Position numbers and translations under genes: made by a program
Shown here: one piece after another, positions 7,965 through 15,633 of the stretch
Position numbering within the stretch: position 1 is the stretch's first letter
How the letters are laid out: each line of letters begins with the position of its first letter
NCBI GenBank assembly: GCA_937914945.1
Contig: CALGJF010000030.1
Location: forward strand, 1 to 31,824
From: an uncultured Bacteroidales bacterium
GTDB taxonomy: Bacteria > Bacteroidota > Bacteroidia > Bacteroidales > Bacteroidaceae
Direction: 5' to 3'
Length of the DNA: 31,824 bases
Notes under the pieces: generated by a model
Database searches by the model: none
What the model saw: the letters and a program-made list of their open reading frames with translations, nothing else
What the model was told of the DNA's origin: nothing

Positions 7965-8075
7965 ATCTTAAAATCTTATTCTGTTATTATCACCTATCAT
8001 CATTTTATAAACCGATGCGAACTATTGCTATACATGTGATAGATAGACTTCACACCGTTCTGTATGACAACACTA

Positions 8076-8831
8076 TTACAATCTCACCTTAATATTCTGT
8101 TTCTGCAATTCCCTTTTCAATGCTTCAACCGTTATATCGCCATAGTGGAATATACTTGCTGCAAGAGCTGCATCGGCCTTTCCCTTGGAGAGGACATCGG
8201 CAATATCGCCTACACAACCGGCTCCGCCCGACGCTATTATGGGAATGGACAGTTCCGATGCAAGGGCCGCAAAAGTATCACATGGATAGCCGTTGCGTGT
8301 ACCATCGTGGTCCATGGAGGTAAAAAGCAGTTCGCCTGCACCGCGTTCCTGCCCTTCGCGAGCCCACGAAAACAGTTCTTTCTCGGTTAGTTGGCGACCA
8401 CCATGTGTAGTGATGCGCCACACACCGCCAATCTGCTTGGCATCAACCGCAAGCACCACAAATTGACTGCCATATTTCGATGCAATCTCATCTATCAAAT
8501 GCGGATTACGCACCGCTGCGCTGTTTATTGAAATCTTGTCGGCACCGGCATCGAGCAAGCGGGCAGCATCATCAATGGTGGATATTCCGCCACCCACGGT
8601 AAATGGTATATTTATATTTGAAGCTATGCGCTCTACCAGCGAAGTAAATGTATTGCGCCCCTCGACAGTGGCACTTATATCGAGATAGACAAGTTCATCG
8701 GCACCTTGGCAGGCATACATACGGCCAAGCTCCACAGCGTCGCCAACATCCTGCAAGCCCACAAAATTCACACCCTTAACGGTGCGTCCCTCTTTCACAT
8801 CGAGGCAGGGAATTATTCGTTTTGCAACCAT
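8076..8831 (-). CDS. hisF: imidazole glycerol phosphate synthase, cyclase subunit HisF
   Basis: A (beta/alpha)8 barrel of 251 residues. It uses ammonia from HisH to convert PRFAR into imidazole glycerol phosphate and AICAR. Both catalytic aspartates are visible: the first in PCLDVKEGRTVKG at the N terminus, the second in MDHDGTRNGYPCD near residue 130. The phosphate-binding segments FTVGGGI and IIASGGAG are present. The gene overlaps the end of hisA by 19 nt. The overlapping start is supported by the conserved VAKRIIPCLDV beginning. Confidence 0.97.
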   Translation of the reverse strand: MVAKRIIPCLDVKEGRTVKGVNFVGLQDVGDAVELGRMYACQGADELVYLDISATVEGRNTFTSLVERIASNINIPFTVGGGISTIDDAARLLDAGADKISINSAAVRNPHLIDEIASKYGSQFVVLAVDAKQIGGVWRITTHGGRQLTEKELFSWAREGQERGAGELLFTSMDHDGTRNGYPCDTFAALASELSIPIIASGGAGCVGDIADVLSKGKADAALAASIFHYGDITVEALKRELQKQNIKVRL

Positions 8832-9538
8832 AGCTCCAAATCTTTAAGGGTTATACGGCCTTCATAAATAGCCTTGCCTATTATAACACTGTGCAAACCA
8901 AGCTCATGTGCCTTGCGAATATCATCCATTGAACTTATTCCGCCACTCAACGTGGTATCCACAGCGGGAAAATTCTCTTTCAACTCCACATACAGCGGAA
9001 AATTGGGGCCTTGCAACATTCCGTCTTTTGAAATATCGGTACAAATAAGCTGTTTCAAGCCAAATGGCAAGAACCAACCTATAATCTCGTCAATGCTCAC
9101 CTGCGACTCCTTGAGCCAGCCATGGGTAGCCACATTGCGCCCGCGCACATCGGCTCCCAAGATAACATGGTCGGCACCATAGCTCTGTAACCAAGAGGCA
9201 AAAAGTTCTCTGTTATCCACTGCCACACTGCCACATATCACCCTATTGGCACCGGCATTAATGGCAGCGCGCAGAGCATCGGTACTTTTGATGCCACCAC
9301 CCCACTCAATATCAAGCGCTGTTTGTGTTGCAAGCTGTTCAAGCACACGCAGATTGCACGGTTCCTTGGCCTTTGCACCATCGAGATCCACCACGTGCAG
9401 ACGACGCACACCGCAATCGGCATACATTTTTGCCATATCCACAGGGTTCTGCTCATACACCTTTTTATCGTCGTAATCGCCTTGTGTAAGGCGCACGCAG
9501 CGCCCGTCTATCAAATCTATTGCAGGAATCAGTTCCAT
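8813..9538 (-). CDS. hisA: phosphoribosylformimino-AICAR ribotide isomerase HisA
   Basis: A (beta/alpha)8 barrel isomerase of 241 residues that acts just before HisHF, converting ProFAR to PRFAR by an Amadori rearrangement. The N-terminal catalytic Asp lies in PAIDLIDGRCVRL and the second in ICTDISKDGMLQGPN. The phosphate sites IEWGGGI and LSGGISS are typical. The ATG shares one base with the hisH stop (TAATG), and the 3' end overlaps hisF by 19 nt. This implies tight translational coupling across hisH-hisA-hisF, whose products act consecutively. Confidence 0.97.
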   Translation of the reverse strand: MELIPAIDLIDGRCVRLTQGDYDDKKVYEQNPVDMAKMYADCGVRRLHVVDLDGAKAKEPCNLRVLEQLATQTALDIEWGGGIKSTDALRAAINAGANRVICGSVAVDNRELFASWLQSYGADHVILGADVRGRNVATHGWLKESQVSIDEIIGWFLPFGLKQLICTDISKDGMLQGPNFPLYVELKENFPAVDTTLSGGISSMDDIRKAHELGLHSVIIGKAIYEGRITLKDLELWLQNE

Positions 9539-10128
9539 TACAATTCAATAAAGTTTTTCAAAATACGTTCCCCCACGGCACCGCTCTTTTCGGGGTGAAA
9601 CTGCGCACCGTAGAAATTATCTTTGTTTATTGCAGCTGCGAACTCGCGCCCGTTGCACGATGTAGCGATGGTACCATCACACACATCGGCCGCAAATGAG
9701 TGAACGAAATAGACAAATGCTCCATCGTCGATACCCTTGAATAGCGGCGATTGCAGATTGCAAATCTCATTCCAACCCATGTGAGGCACCTTTACCCCAT
9801 CGGCAGGTGAGGGATTGAAACGGCGTACCTCGGCATCAAAAATACCCAGGCAACGCGCATTGCCCTCCTCGCTGCTGCGGCACATAAGCTGCATACCTAT
9901 ACATATACCAAGTACAGGCTGTTTAAGCCCCTTGATAACATCGCACAAACCGCGTTCGCTCAATTTCTGCATAGCCGAGGAGGCCTCGCCCACACCGGGC
10001 AGCAGCACCCTGTCGGCACTCTTTATTATATCATGATTATCGGTAACACAATATTCGGCCCCGATGCGGTCGAGCGCATTGCACACAGAGCGCAGGTTAC
10101 CTGTATCGTAATCTACTATCGCTATCAT
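9538..10128 (-). CDS. hisH: imidazole glycerol phosphate synthase, glutamine amidotransferase subunit HisH
   Basis: A class I glutamine amidotransferase of 196 residues that releases ammonia from glutamine and channels it into HisF. The triad is visible: nucleophile Cys in LGICIGMQ near residue 77, and His and Glu in QFHPEKSG near the C terminus. The oxyanion-strand segment LPGVGEA lies near residue 50. The start overlaps the hisB stop by 4 nt (ATGA) and the stop shares a base with the hisA start. Confidence 0.97.
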   Translation of the reverse strand: MIAIVDYDTGNLRSVCNALDRIGAEYCVTDNHDIIKSADRVLLPGVGEASSAMQKLSERGLCDVIKGLKQPVLGICIGMQLMCRSSEEGNARCLGIFDAEVRRFNPSPADGVKVPHMGWNEICNLQSPLFKGIDDGAFVYFVHSFAADVCDGTIATSCNGREFAAAINKDNFYGAQFHPEKSGAVGERILKNFIEL

Positions 10129-11249
10129 AATACCCCCTTGCTGCTTGGAAGTTCGTAACTGAATGGCTCGCGCTTCACCGCCATGCGCAATGCACGTGCA
10201 AATGCCTTGAAAATCCCCTCGGCAATGTGATGGTTATTCTCGCCCTCGGCCTTTATGTGAAGGTTGCAACCCATAGCCGCAGCCAGCGACTTAAAGAAAT
10301 GGCTGAACATCTCGGTGGGAACATCGCCCACATATTCGCGTGTAAAGGTAACATCCCAACAGAAGTCTATTCTGCCGCCAAAATCAATGAGCACCATGGC
10401 ACGGCTCTCATCCATTGGCAGCACAAAGCCGTAACGCCCTATGCCTCGCTTGCTGCCGAGCGCCTTAACCACCGCCTCGCCCAGCACTATGGCTATATCC
10501 TCCATTGTGTGATGCTCATCCACGGCAAGGTCGCCCGCAGCCTTCACCTGCAACGACACGCCTGCGTGATGCACTATCTGGTCGAGCATATGATCGAGGA
10601 ATTTCAGCCCGGTATCAATACCCGATGTACCGCGACCATCGAGGTCTATACTCACTGTAATATCGGTCTCCCGTGTCTTGCGCACTACGGTGGCCGCACG
10701 CTCCTCGCTACGCAGATATTCTGCAATAGCCACCCAACTATCGGTGGCAAGCACACACACATCAGCATAGGGCAATGAGCGCATCTCCTCGATACGCTCC
10801 TTATCGGCTGTATAAAGAATAGCCTTTGCACCAAGATTCTTGGCAAGCTCCACATCGGTCAGGCGGTCGCCTATCACATAGCATTGCGATAGGTCATAAT
10901 CGCCCGATAGATATTTTCCAAACATTCCCGTTCCCGGCTTGCGGGTGGGTTGGTTGTCGCTTTTATAAGTAACATCAATCAGTTGGTCGGCGAACTCAAC
11001 ACCCTCGCCTGCAAGCACTTGCAGCATTTTATTATGCACGATATCAAACTGTTCGCGTGGATAGGCATCGGTACCCAAACCATCTTGATTGCTTGCCAAC
11101 ACAAGCTCAAAATCACTCTCGGCTATACGGGCAAGCGAGCCTATCGCAGCCGGCATAAACACAAGTTGTTCAAGCGTATCCACCTGCTCCGTTACAGGCG
11201 GTTCCCATATGATTGTTCCGTCGCGGTCTATAAAAAGAGCCTTTTTCAT
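10125..11249 (-). CDS. hisB: bifunctional histidinol-phosphatase / imidazoleglycerol-phosphate dehydratase HisB
   Basis: A fusion of 374 residues carrying two non-consecutive steps of the pathway. Residues 1 to about 165 form a HAD-family histidinol-phosphatase with the nucleophile motif FIDRDGT (6-12) and the acidic motif IGDRLTDVELA. Residues from about 185 form the dehydratase, with metal-binding DEHHTMED near 246 and GENNHHIAEGIFKA near the end. In the phosphatase domain the loop that carries cysteine zinc ligands in the E. coli protein reads YKSDNQPTRKPGTGM here, so the cysteines are absent. From memory, Bacteroides HisB proteins also lack them. The gene overlaps hisC and hisH by 4 nt each. 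Confidence 0.96.
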   Translation of the reverse strand: MKKALFIDRDGTIIWEPPVTEQVDTLEQLVFMPAAIGSLARIAESDFELVLASNQDGLGTDAYPREQFDIVHNKMLQVLAGEGVEFADQLIDVTYKSDNQPTRKPGTGMFGKYLSGDYDLSQCYVIGDRLTDVELAKNLGAKAILYTADKERIEEMRSLPYADVCVLATDSWVAIAEYLRSEERAATVVRKTRETDITVSIDLDGRGTSGIDTGLKFLDHMLDQIVHHAGVSLQVKAAGDLAVDEHHTMEDIAIVLGEAVVKALGSKRGIGRYGFVLPMDESRAMVLIDFGGRIDFCWDVTFTREYVGDVPTEMFSHFFKSLAAAMGCNLHIKAEGENNHHIAEGIFKAFARALRMAVKREPFSYELPSSKGVL

Positions 11250-12283
11250 TTTCCAAAATCTTTTACCACGGCAAGCATTTTATCGTTCTCGCCCGGTGTT
11301 CCTATTGTAATTCTCAAACACTCGCTGCACCCTCTCACCTTTGAACGGTCGCGCACTATAACCTCACGAGCAATAAGTGCATCGTAAAGAGCACGTGCGT
11401 TCTTCACCCTAACAAGCAGGAAATTGGCGTCGGATGGAAATACCCTTTCAACGCAAGACATCTGTTGCAAAGCCTCGGCAACGCGAGCGCGCTCCCTCAC
11501 TATCAAACTGATTTCGCTCTCCACATCGCGGTCGAGCAACCTTATGGCACGCATCATGCCCGCCTTGTTTATGTTATAGGGATATTTTACATTGGCAAAC
11601 AGTGCCATAACCTCTTTTGCAGCAAAAGCAAGCCCCAGACGCAAGCCCGCAAGGCCGTATGCTTTGGATAGAGTTTGCAATACTATCAAATTCTTATACT
11701 CGCCAAGCAGTGTGGTGAGGCTGGGCTGTGATGCAAAATCGATATAAGCCTCATCAACTACCAGCACCCCTTTGAAATTATCGAGCAGATAACGCATCTG
11801 CTCAATGGGGAATATATTGCCCGAAGGGTTGTTGGGCGAGCATACAAACATCAACTTGGTATTCTCATCACACGCGGCAAGCAGTTCATCGGCAGGCAAA
11901 GAAAAATCGCTGCCCAGCTGCACCTCGCGCACCTGCACATCATTTATATCGGCAGCCACGCGGTACATACCATAGCTTGGCGCAATAGCCACCACATTGT
12001 CAATACGCGGCTCGCAGAAGATACGAAAACAGAGGTCTATAGCCTCATCGCTGCCGTTACCTATAAACATCTGCTCCACAGCCACACCCTTCATAGGCGC
12101 AATACGAGCCTTCAACTCGGCCTGTCGAGGGTCGGGGTAGCGATTAAAGCCATTGTCAAACGGATTCTCGTTGGCATCGAGGAAAACACCCAACGCTCCT
12201 TTATACTCGTCGCGCGCAGTGGAATAAGGCGCAAGCGATTTTATATTTTTGCGAACAAGCCGCATCACATCGTCGATACTCAT
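11246..12283 (-). CDS. hisC: histidinol-phosphate aminotransferase HisC
   Basis: A PLP-dependent fold type I aminotransferase that transfers an amino group from glutamate to imidazole acetol phosphate. The visible motifs are the cofactor-binding segment GNGSDEAIDL, SPNNPSGN, VDEAYIDF, and LSKAYGLAGLRLG with the Schiff-base lysine. I chose the ATG at 12283, giving 345 residues and a 2-nt gap after hisD. An in-frame TTG at 12289 would overlap hisD by 4 nt but is a weaker start. The 3' end overlaps hisB by 4 nt. Confidence 0.95.
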   Translation of the reverse strand: MSIDDVMRLVRKNIKSLAPYSTARDEYKGALGVFLDANENPFDNGFNRYPDPRQAELKARIAPMKGVAVEQMFIGNGSDEAIDLCFRIFCEPRIDNVVAIAPSYGMYRVAADINDVQVREVQLGSDFSLPADELLAACDENTKLMFVCSPNNPSGNIFPIEQMRYLLDNFKGVLVVDEAYIDFASQPSLTTLLGEYKNLIVLQTLSKAYGLAGLRLGLAFAAKEVMALFANVKYPYNINKAGMMRAIRLLDRDVESEISLIVRERARVAEALQQMSCVERVFPSDANFLLVRVKNARALYDALIAREVIVRDRSKVRGCSECLRITIGTPGENDKMLAVVKDFGK

Positions 12284-12285
12284 AA

Positions 12286-13569
12286 TCAAATCTCCTTTCC
12301 CATACGCAAGAGAGCGGCCGCAGCATGTGCATCGAGTCCCTCGGCACGAGCCATTGCCACGATGGTGTCGCCAAGCTCATCTATACCCTCTTTCGTAAGT
12401 TCCTGATATGTTATTTTACGCACAAAACTATCAAGGTTTACACCGCTGCAAGAGCGTGCCCAACCACTTGTAGGCAACGTGTGGTTAGTACCCGATGCAT
12501 AGTCGCCGGCACTCTCGGGCGAGTAGTTGCCTATAAACACACTGCCTGCTGCAGTAATATCATCGGCCACACCCCAAGGGTTATCCATGGATATAATCAA
12601 GTGCTCGGGTGCATATCTGTTTACAAAAGCCACCTGCTCTTCCACAGAGGAAAGGACTATCGTGCGGCTCTTCTCCAAAGCCTTCGCTGCAAGTTCCTTG
12701 CGGGGCAACTTGGCAAGTTGCTCGGCCACACAGGCATCCACGGCATCAGCAATGGCTGCACTGCCACACACCAGTATCGCCTGCGAATCGGTGCCATGCT
12801 CGGCCTGTGAAAGCAGGTCGCTTGCCACAAATGCAGGAGATGCGGTGTCATCGGCCATAACAAGCACCTCAGACGGACCAGCCGGCATATCTATCGACAC
12901 CCTGTTTGTTACGCGCTCCTTGGCCTTCGTAACATAGCGGTTGCCCGGCCCGAATATTTTATCCACTGCGGGGATACTCTCCGTGCCGTATGCCATAGCA
13001 GCCACAGCCTGCGCACCACCCACCTTGAATATTCTATCCACACCGCAAACCATAGCCGCAGACAGCACCGCAGGAGCCACCTTGCCCTCCTTGTTCACAG
13101 GAGTACAGAGCACTATCTCCTTGCAACCGGCCACCTTTGCAGGTATTGCAAGCATTAGCACCGTGGAGAAAAGGGGAGCTGTGCCACCCGGGACATATAA
13201 CCCCACTCTTTGAATGGGCACGGCGCGTTGCACGCATTTTACCCCGGGCGATGTAACCACCTCTATATCATTGAAACGCTGCGCCATGTGAAAGCGGGTG
13301 ATGTTGCGGGCAGCCTTTGCAATGGCATTCTTCAGCTCCTGTGGTACAATGGCAAACGCCTCGCGTTTCTCCTCCTCGCTCACCTCAATGGCAGCAAGCT
13401 CCACACCATCTATTTCACGAGCCAACTCACGCACAGCATTGTCGCCATCGCGCCTCACACGCTCTATTATGGCATCGACGCGGGCTGCAATAACAGCATC
13501 GTCTGTAACCACGCGCTCACACAGCGCGCCCCACTCACTGCGGACCGGGTTTATATATCGTTTTATCAT
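12286..13569 (-). CDS. hisD: histidinol dehydrogenase HisD
   Basis: A zinc- and NAD-dependent enzyme of 427 residues catalysing the last two oxidations, from histidinol to histidine. The zinc and substrate ligands appear in SQAEHGTDSQAI (Gln, His) and in ESAGDYASGTNHTLPT (Asp and the catalytic His region). The motif RYAPEHLII supplies the general-base Glu-His pair. VPGGTAPLFSTVLM near residue 127 and GPGNRYVTKAKE further on belong to the NAD-binding half. The length is normal. The start overlaps the hisG stop by 4 nt. Confidence 0.97.
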   Translation of the reverse strand: MIKRYINPVRSEWGALCERVVTDDAVIAARVDAIIERVRRDGDNAVRELAREIDGVELAAIEVSEEEKREAFAIVPQELKNAIAKAARNITRFHMAQRFNDIEVVTSPGVKCVQRAVPIQRVGLYVPGGTAPLFSTVLMLAIPAKVAGCKEIVLCTPVNKEGKVAPAVLSAAMVCGVDRIFKVGGAQAVAAMAYGTESIPAVDKIFGPGNRYVTKAKERVTNRVSIDMPAGPSEVLVMADDTASPAFVASDLLSQAEHGTDSQAILVCGSAAIADAVDACVAEQLAKLPRKELAAKALEKSRTIVLSSVEEQVAFVNRYAPEHLIISMDNPWGVADDITAAGSVFIGNYSPESAGDYASGTNHTLPTSGWARSCSGVNLDSFVRKITYQELTKEGIDELGDTIVAMARAEGLDAHAAAALLRMGKEI

Positions 13570-14417
13570 AATACAATCTTTTCAAGGGCCAACACCAAAA
13601 TATCCTCGGCACCAATAGCCTTCAACTGCTCTATCACACTCCACAATTGCTTTTCATCAACCACAGTCTGCAACGAGCACCAATCCTTCTGCGCAAGGGG
13701 AATCACCGTGGGGCTGCGCATGGCGGGGAGAATCTTCACAGCCTCGTCGAGTGCCGCTGTGGGAATATTCAGTAAGAGGTACTTTTTACCCGCACCTTTA
13801 AGCACCGATTCAAAGCGCGACATCAGTTGGCGTGCTATGGCCATCTTCTCCTCGCTCAATCCCGGAGTACCGATTAGTACAGCCTCGGAGTGCAACACCT
13901 GCTCCACCTCCACAAGACCGTTTGTTATGAGCGTACCACCCGACGACACAATATCAAAGATAGCGTCGGCAAGCCCTGCTGCGGGGGCTATCTCCACCGA
14001 GCCGGTGATGGTGTGGATTTCGGCCTTTATACCATTCTCCTCAAAATACTTTGTGAGCACATTGGGGTACGATGTGGCAATGCGCTTGCCATTAAAATAG
14101 CCAAGCCCTTCGTAGGTATCGGCCTTGGGGATTGCAAGCGAAATGCGGCAACCGCCAAACCCGAGTTTTTGCAGAATATCCACATCATAGCCACGCTCGG
14201 CCACCTCGTTGTAGCCCACAATACCCAAATCGGCAGCACCCATCGACACCGTTTGCGGAATATCATCGTCGCGCAAAAAGAGAATCTCCACGGGGAAATC
14301 CGATGCGCGCATCAAAAATTTTCTCTTTTCCTCCTTTATGGTAACGCCCGCATCGCGCAGCAACTGCATGCTCTGCTCATTCAAGCGACCTTTTGTCTGT
14401 ATAGCAATTCTCAACAT
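13566..14417 (-). CDS. hisG: ATP phosphoribosyltransferase HisG, long form
   Basis: The first and committed enzyme of histidine synthesis, joining ATP and PRPP. At 283 residues it is the long form: a two-lobed periplasmic-binding-like catalytic core plus a C-terminal ACT-like domain (about 210-283) that usually binds histidine for feedback inhibition. No HisZ partner is therefore needed. The PRPP loop region appears as ITGSVEIAPAAGLADAIFDIV (key residues SVEIAPAAG). It is the first structural gene of the operon. The ATG at 14417 lies 23 bp past the T-run of the proposed attenuator, so both attenuation and feedback control would meet at this gene. Confidence 0.97.
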   Translation of the reverse strand: MLRIAIQTKGRLNEQSMQLLRDAGVTIKEEKRKFLMRASDFPVEILFLRDDDIPQTVSMGAADLGIVGYNEVAERGYDVDILQKLGFGGCRISLAIPKADTYEGLGYFNGKRIATSYPNVLTKYFEENGIKAEIHTITGSVEIAPAAGLADAIFDIVSSGGTLITNGLVEVEQVLHSEAVLIGTPGLSEEKMAIARQLMSRFESVLKGAGKKYLLLNIPTAALDEAVKILPAMRSPTVIPLAQKDWCSLQTVVDEKQLWSVIEQLKAIGAEDILVLALEKIVL

Positions 14418-14439
14418 ATCATTATAGTTTTATTATTTC

Positions 14440-14479
14440 AAAAAAAACAAAAAAGAGCCCACCATTTACAGGTAAGCTC
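14440..14479 (-). terminator. his attenuator: terminator hairpin in the his leader
   Basis: On the minus strand the stem GAGCTTACC (14479-14471) pairs with GGTGGGCTC (14463-14455). That gives nine pairs including two G-U, a 7-nt loop, and then six Ts, a G and eight Ts (14454-14440). It lies between the His-codon leader ORF and hisG, where an attenuator must lie. A competing segment, GGGTAAG at 14521-14515, can pair with CTTACCT at 14476-14470. That would break the 5' arm and let transcription continue. Confidence 0.85.
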
Positions 14480-14514
14480 ATAGATTACAGCGTTCGCAAA
14501 ACAAAAACACCCCA

Positions 14515-14521
14515 CTTACCC
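14515..14521 (-). promoter_or_regulatory. antiterminator strand overlapping the leader stop codon
   Basis: GGGTAAG on the minus strand is complementary over seven positions (one G-U) to CTTACCT (14476-14470), the 5' arm of the terminator. It includes the TAA stop of the leader peptide. A ribosome stalled on the His codons about 20 nt upstream leaves it free to form the antiterminator. A ribosome at the stop codon covers it and lets the terminator fold. This is inferred from complementarity only. Confidence 0.65.
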
Positions 14522-14575
14522 AACTCTTCTTTGAGACAGGCGATGATGGTGGTGATATACATTTTGCACAAACAT
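14516..14575 (-). CDS. hisL: his operon leader peptide (HisL-like)
   Basis: A 19-codon ORF, ATG at 14575 and TAA at 14518-14516, would give MFVQNVYHHHHRLSQRRVG. Four consecutive His codons (CAC CAC CAT CAT) stand in its middle, and the ORF lies between the his promoter and a terminator hairpin. The E. coli leader has seven His codons after a similar short beginning. In a non-polyhistidine context four in a row within 150 bp of hisG is very unlikely by chance. Its role would be to sense charged tRNA-His by ribosome pausing. An ATG in another frame at 14563 gives a peptide without histidine and is not favoured. Confidence 0.85.
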   Translation of the reverse strand: MFVQNVYHHHHRLSQRRVG

Positions 14576-14655
14576 TTTCTATACAATATTTTATTTTGTT
14601 ACCCTAACAACACCGGTTGCTCACATTTTGCAACCTGTTTTGCTTTTTCACATCG

Positions 14656-14687
14656 CGAAGATAATAATTTTTGGAATACTTCATAAA
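14656..14687 (-). promoter_or_regulatory. his operon promoter, Bacteroidota type
   Basis: On the minus strand TATCTTCG (14663-14656) matches the TAnnTTTG-type -7 box of Bacteroidota with one difference (C for T). The same octamer precedes three other transcription units in this window. TTTA (14687-14684) stands 20 nt upstream as a partial -33 TTTG. Transcription would begin near 14650, about 75 nt before the leader ATG. Confidence 0.65.
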
Positions 14688-14688
14688 C

Positions 14689-14733
14689 ATTTGCACACTT
14701 TTTTCGGTATAATGATGAAAAAAGTGTGCAAAT
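14689..14733. repeat. perfect 17-bp inverted repeat between cysE and the his promoter
   Basis: ATTTGCACACTTTTTTC at 14689-14705 is the exact reverse complement of 14717-14733, with an 11-nt spacer. It starts 12 bp past the cysE stop and ends directly next to the -33 region of the his promoter. The T-run lies at the loop side of the 5' arm and no T-run follows the stem, so it is a poor intrinsic terminator. It may be a protein-binding operator, an mRNA-stabilising stem for cysE, or a cruciform. Confidence 0.85.
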
Positions 14734-14745
14734 AGATTTCAACAA

Positions 14746-15627
14746 CTATTTCCTCTGCACAATATGTGCCCCTGCGGGAACATCCTCGGTAACCCAGATA
14801 TTACCGCCTATAACAGCATCGCGACCCACGGTAACGCGCCCAAGAATTGTGGCATTGCTATATACAATTACATTATCCTCCAATATAGGGTGGCGGGGAA
14901 TACCCTTTATGGGGTTGCCATTCTCATCGAGCGGGAAGCTCTTGGCACCCAACGTAACTCCTTGATATAGTTTTACATTATTTCCTATAATACATGTTTC
15001 GCCAATAACGATACCCGTACCGTGGTCTATTGTAAAATAGTCGCCTATCTGCGCACCCGGGTGAATATCTATACCTGTTTCGCTATGCGCAATCTCGGTA
15101 ATGATGCGGGGGATAAGCGGCACACCAAGTTCCAGCAAGCGGTGCGCCATGCGATAGTTGCTCACCGCCTTTATGCTGGGGTAACAACTGATTACCTCGC
15201 CAAAGCCCGTGGCAGCAGGGTCGCCGTTGTATGTAGCCTCAACATCCTTTGCAAGGGCAGCACGCAACATGGGCAGATACTCGATGAACGAGAGAGCCAT
15301 TTGCCGTGCAGTTTCCGTTGCCGCAGCAATATCGGTACAGCTGTTGCTGTAACATATTCCCGCACAAATCTGCTCGCACAAAATTTTATACAGGCGGTCG
15401 ATGTTCATGCCGGTTTTGTATGCAAGGGTATGATGTTCCTGCACAGAGTCGCCAAAGTAACCGGGGAAAAGTATGGCACGCACAATACCCACCGCCTCGG
15501 ACAATACGCGCCACGAGGGCATGGGCTCGCCATCGCGGCGATGATGGAACATATCCTGCTCCCCGCCGCTGTTCAACAAATCGTCTATCGTATGCGAAAA
15601 CACATCGGCAATAGTTTTTTCTTTCAT
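14746..15627 (-). CDS. cysE: serine O-acetyltransferase
   Basis: Transfers acetyl from acetyl-CoA to L-serine, making O-acetylserine for cysteine synthase. The protein has 293 residues: an alpha-helical N-terminal half (to about 165) and a C-terminal left-handed beta-helix of hexapeptide repeats. The motifs are TGIDIHPGAQIG, the active-site segment IDHGTGIVIGET, and YQGVTLGAKSF. The long helical N-terminal part resembles the EpsC/SrpH branch rather than E. coli CysE. The gene follows cysK after 6 bp, and the two enzymes act in sequence. It is the last gene of the operon. Confidence 0.94.
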   Translation of the reverse strand: MKEKTIADVFSHTIDDLLNSGGEQDMFHHRRDGEPMPSWRVLSEAVGIVRAILFPGYFGDSVQEHHTLAYKTGMNIDRLYKILCEQICAGICYSNSCTDIAAATETARQMALSFIEYLPMLRAALAKDVEATYNGDPAATGFGEVISCYPSIKAVSNYRMAHRLLELGVPLIPRIITEIAHSETGIDIHPGAQIGDYFTIDHGTGIVIGETCIIGNNVKLYQGVTLGAKSFPLDENGNPIKGIPRHPILEDNVIVYSNATILGRVTVGRDAVIGGNIWVTEDVPAGAHIVQRK

Positions 15628-15633
15628 AGTAGT

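Noticed and set aside
14486..14563. Leader peptide in the other frame, starting at the second ATG
   Set aside because: It has no histidine codons (Tyr, Ile, Thr, Thr, Ile, Ile) and its stop at 14488-14486 lies past the antiterminator segment, so it would not give a sensible switch.
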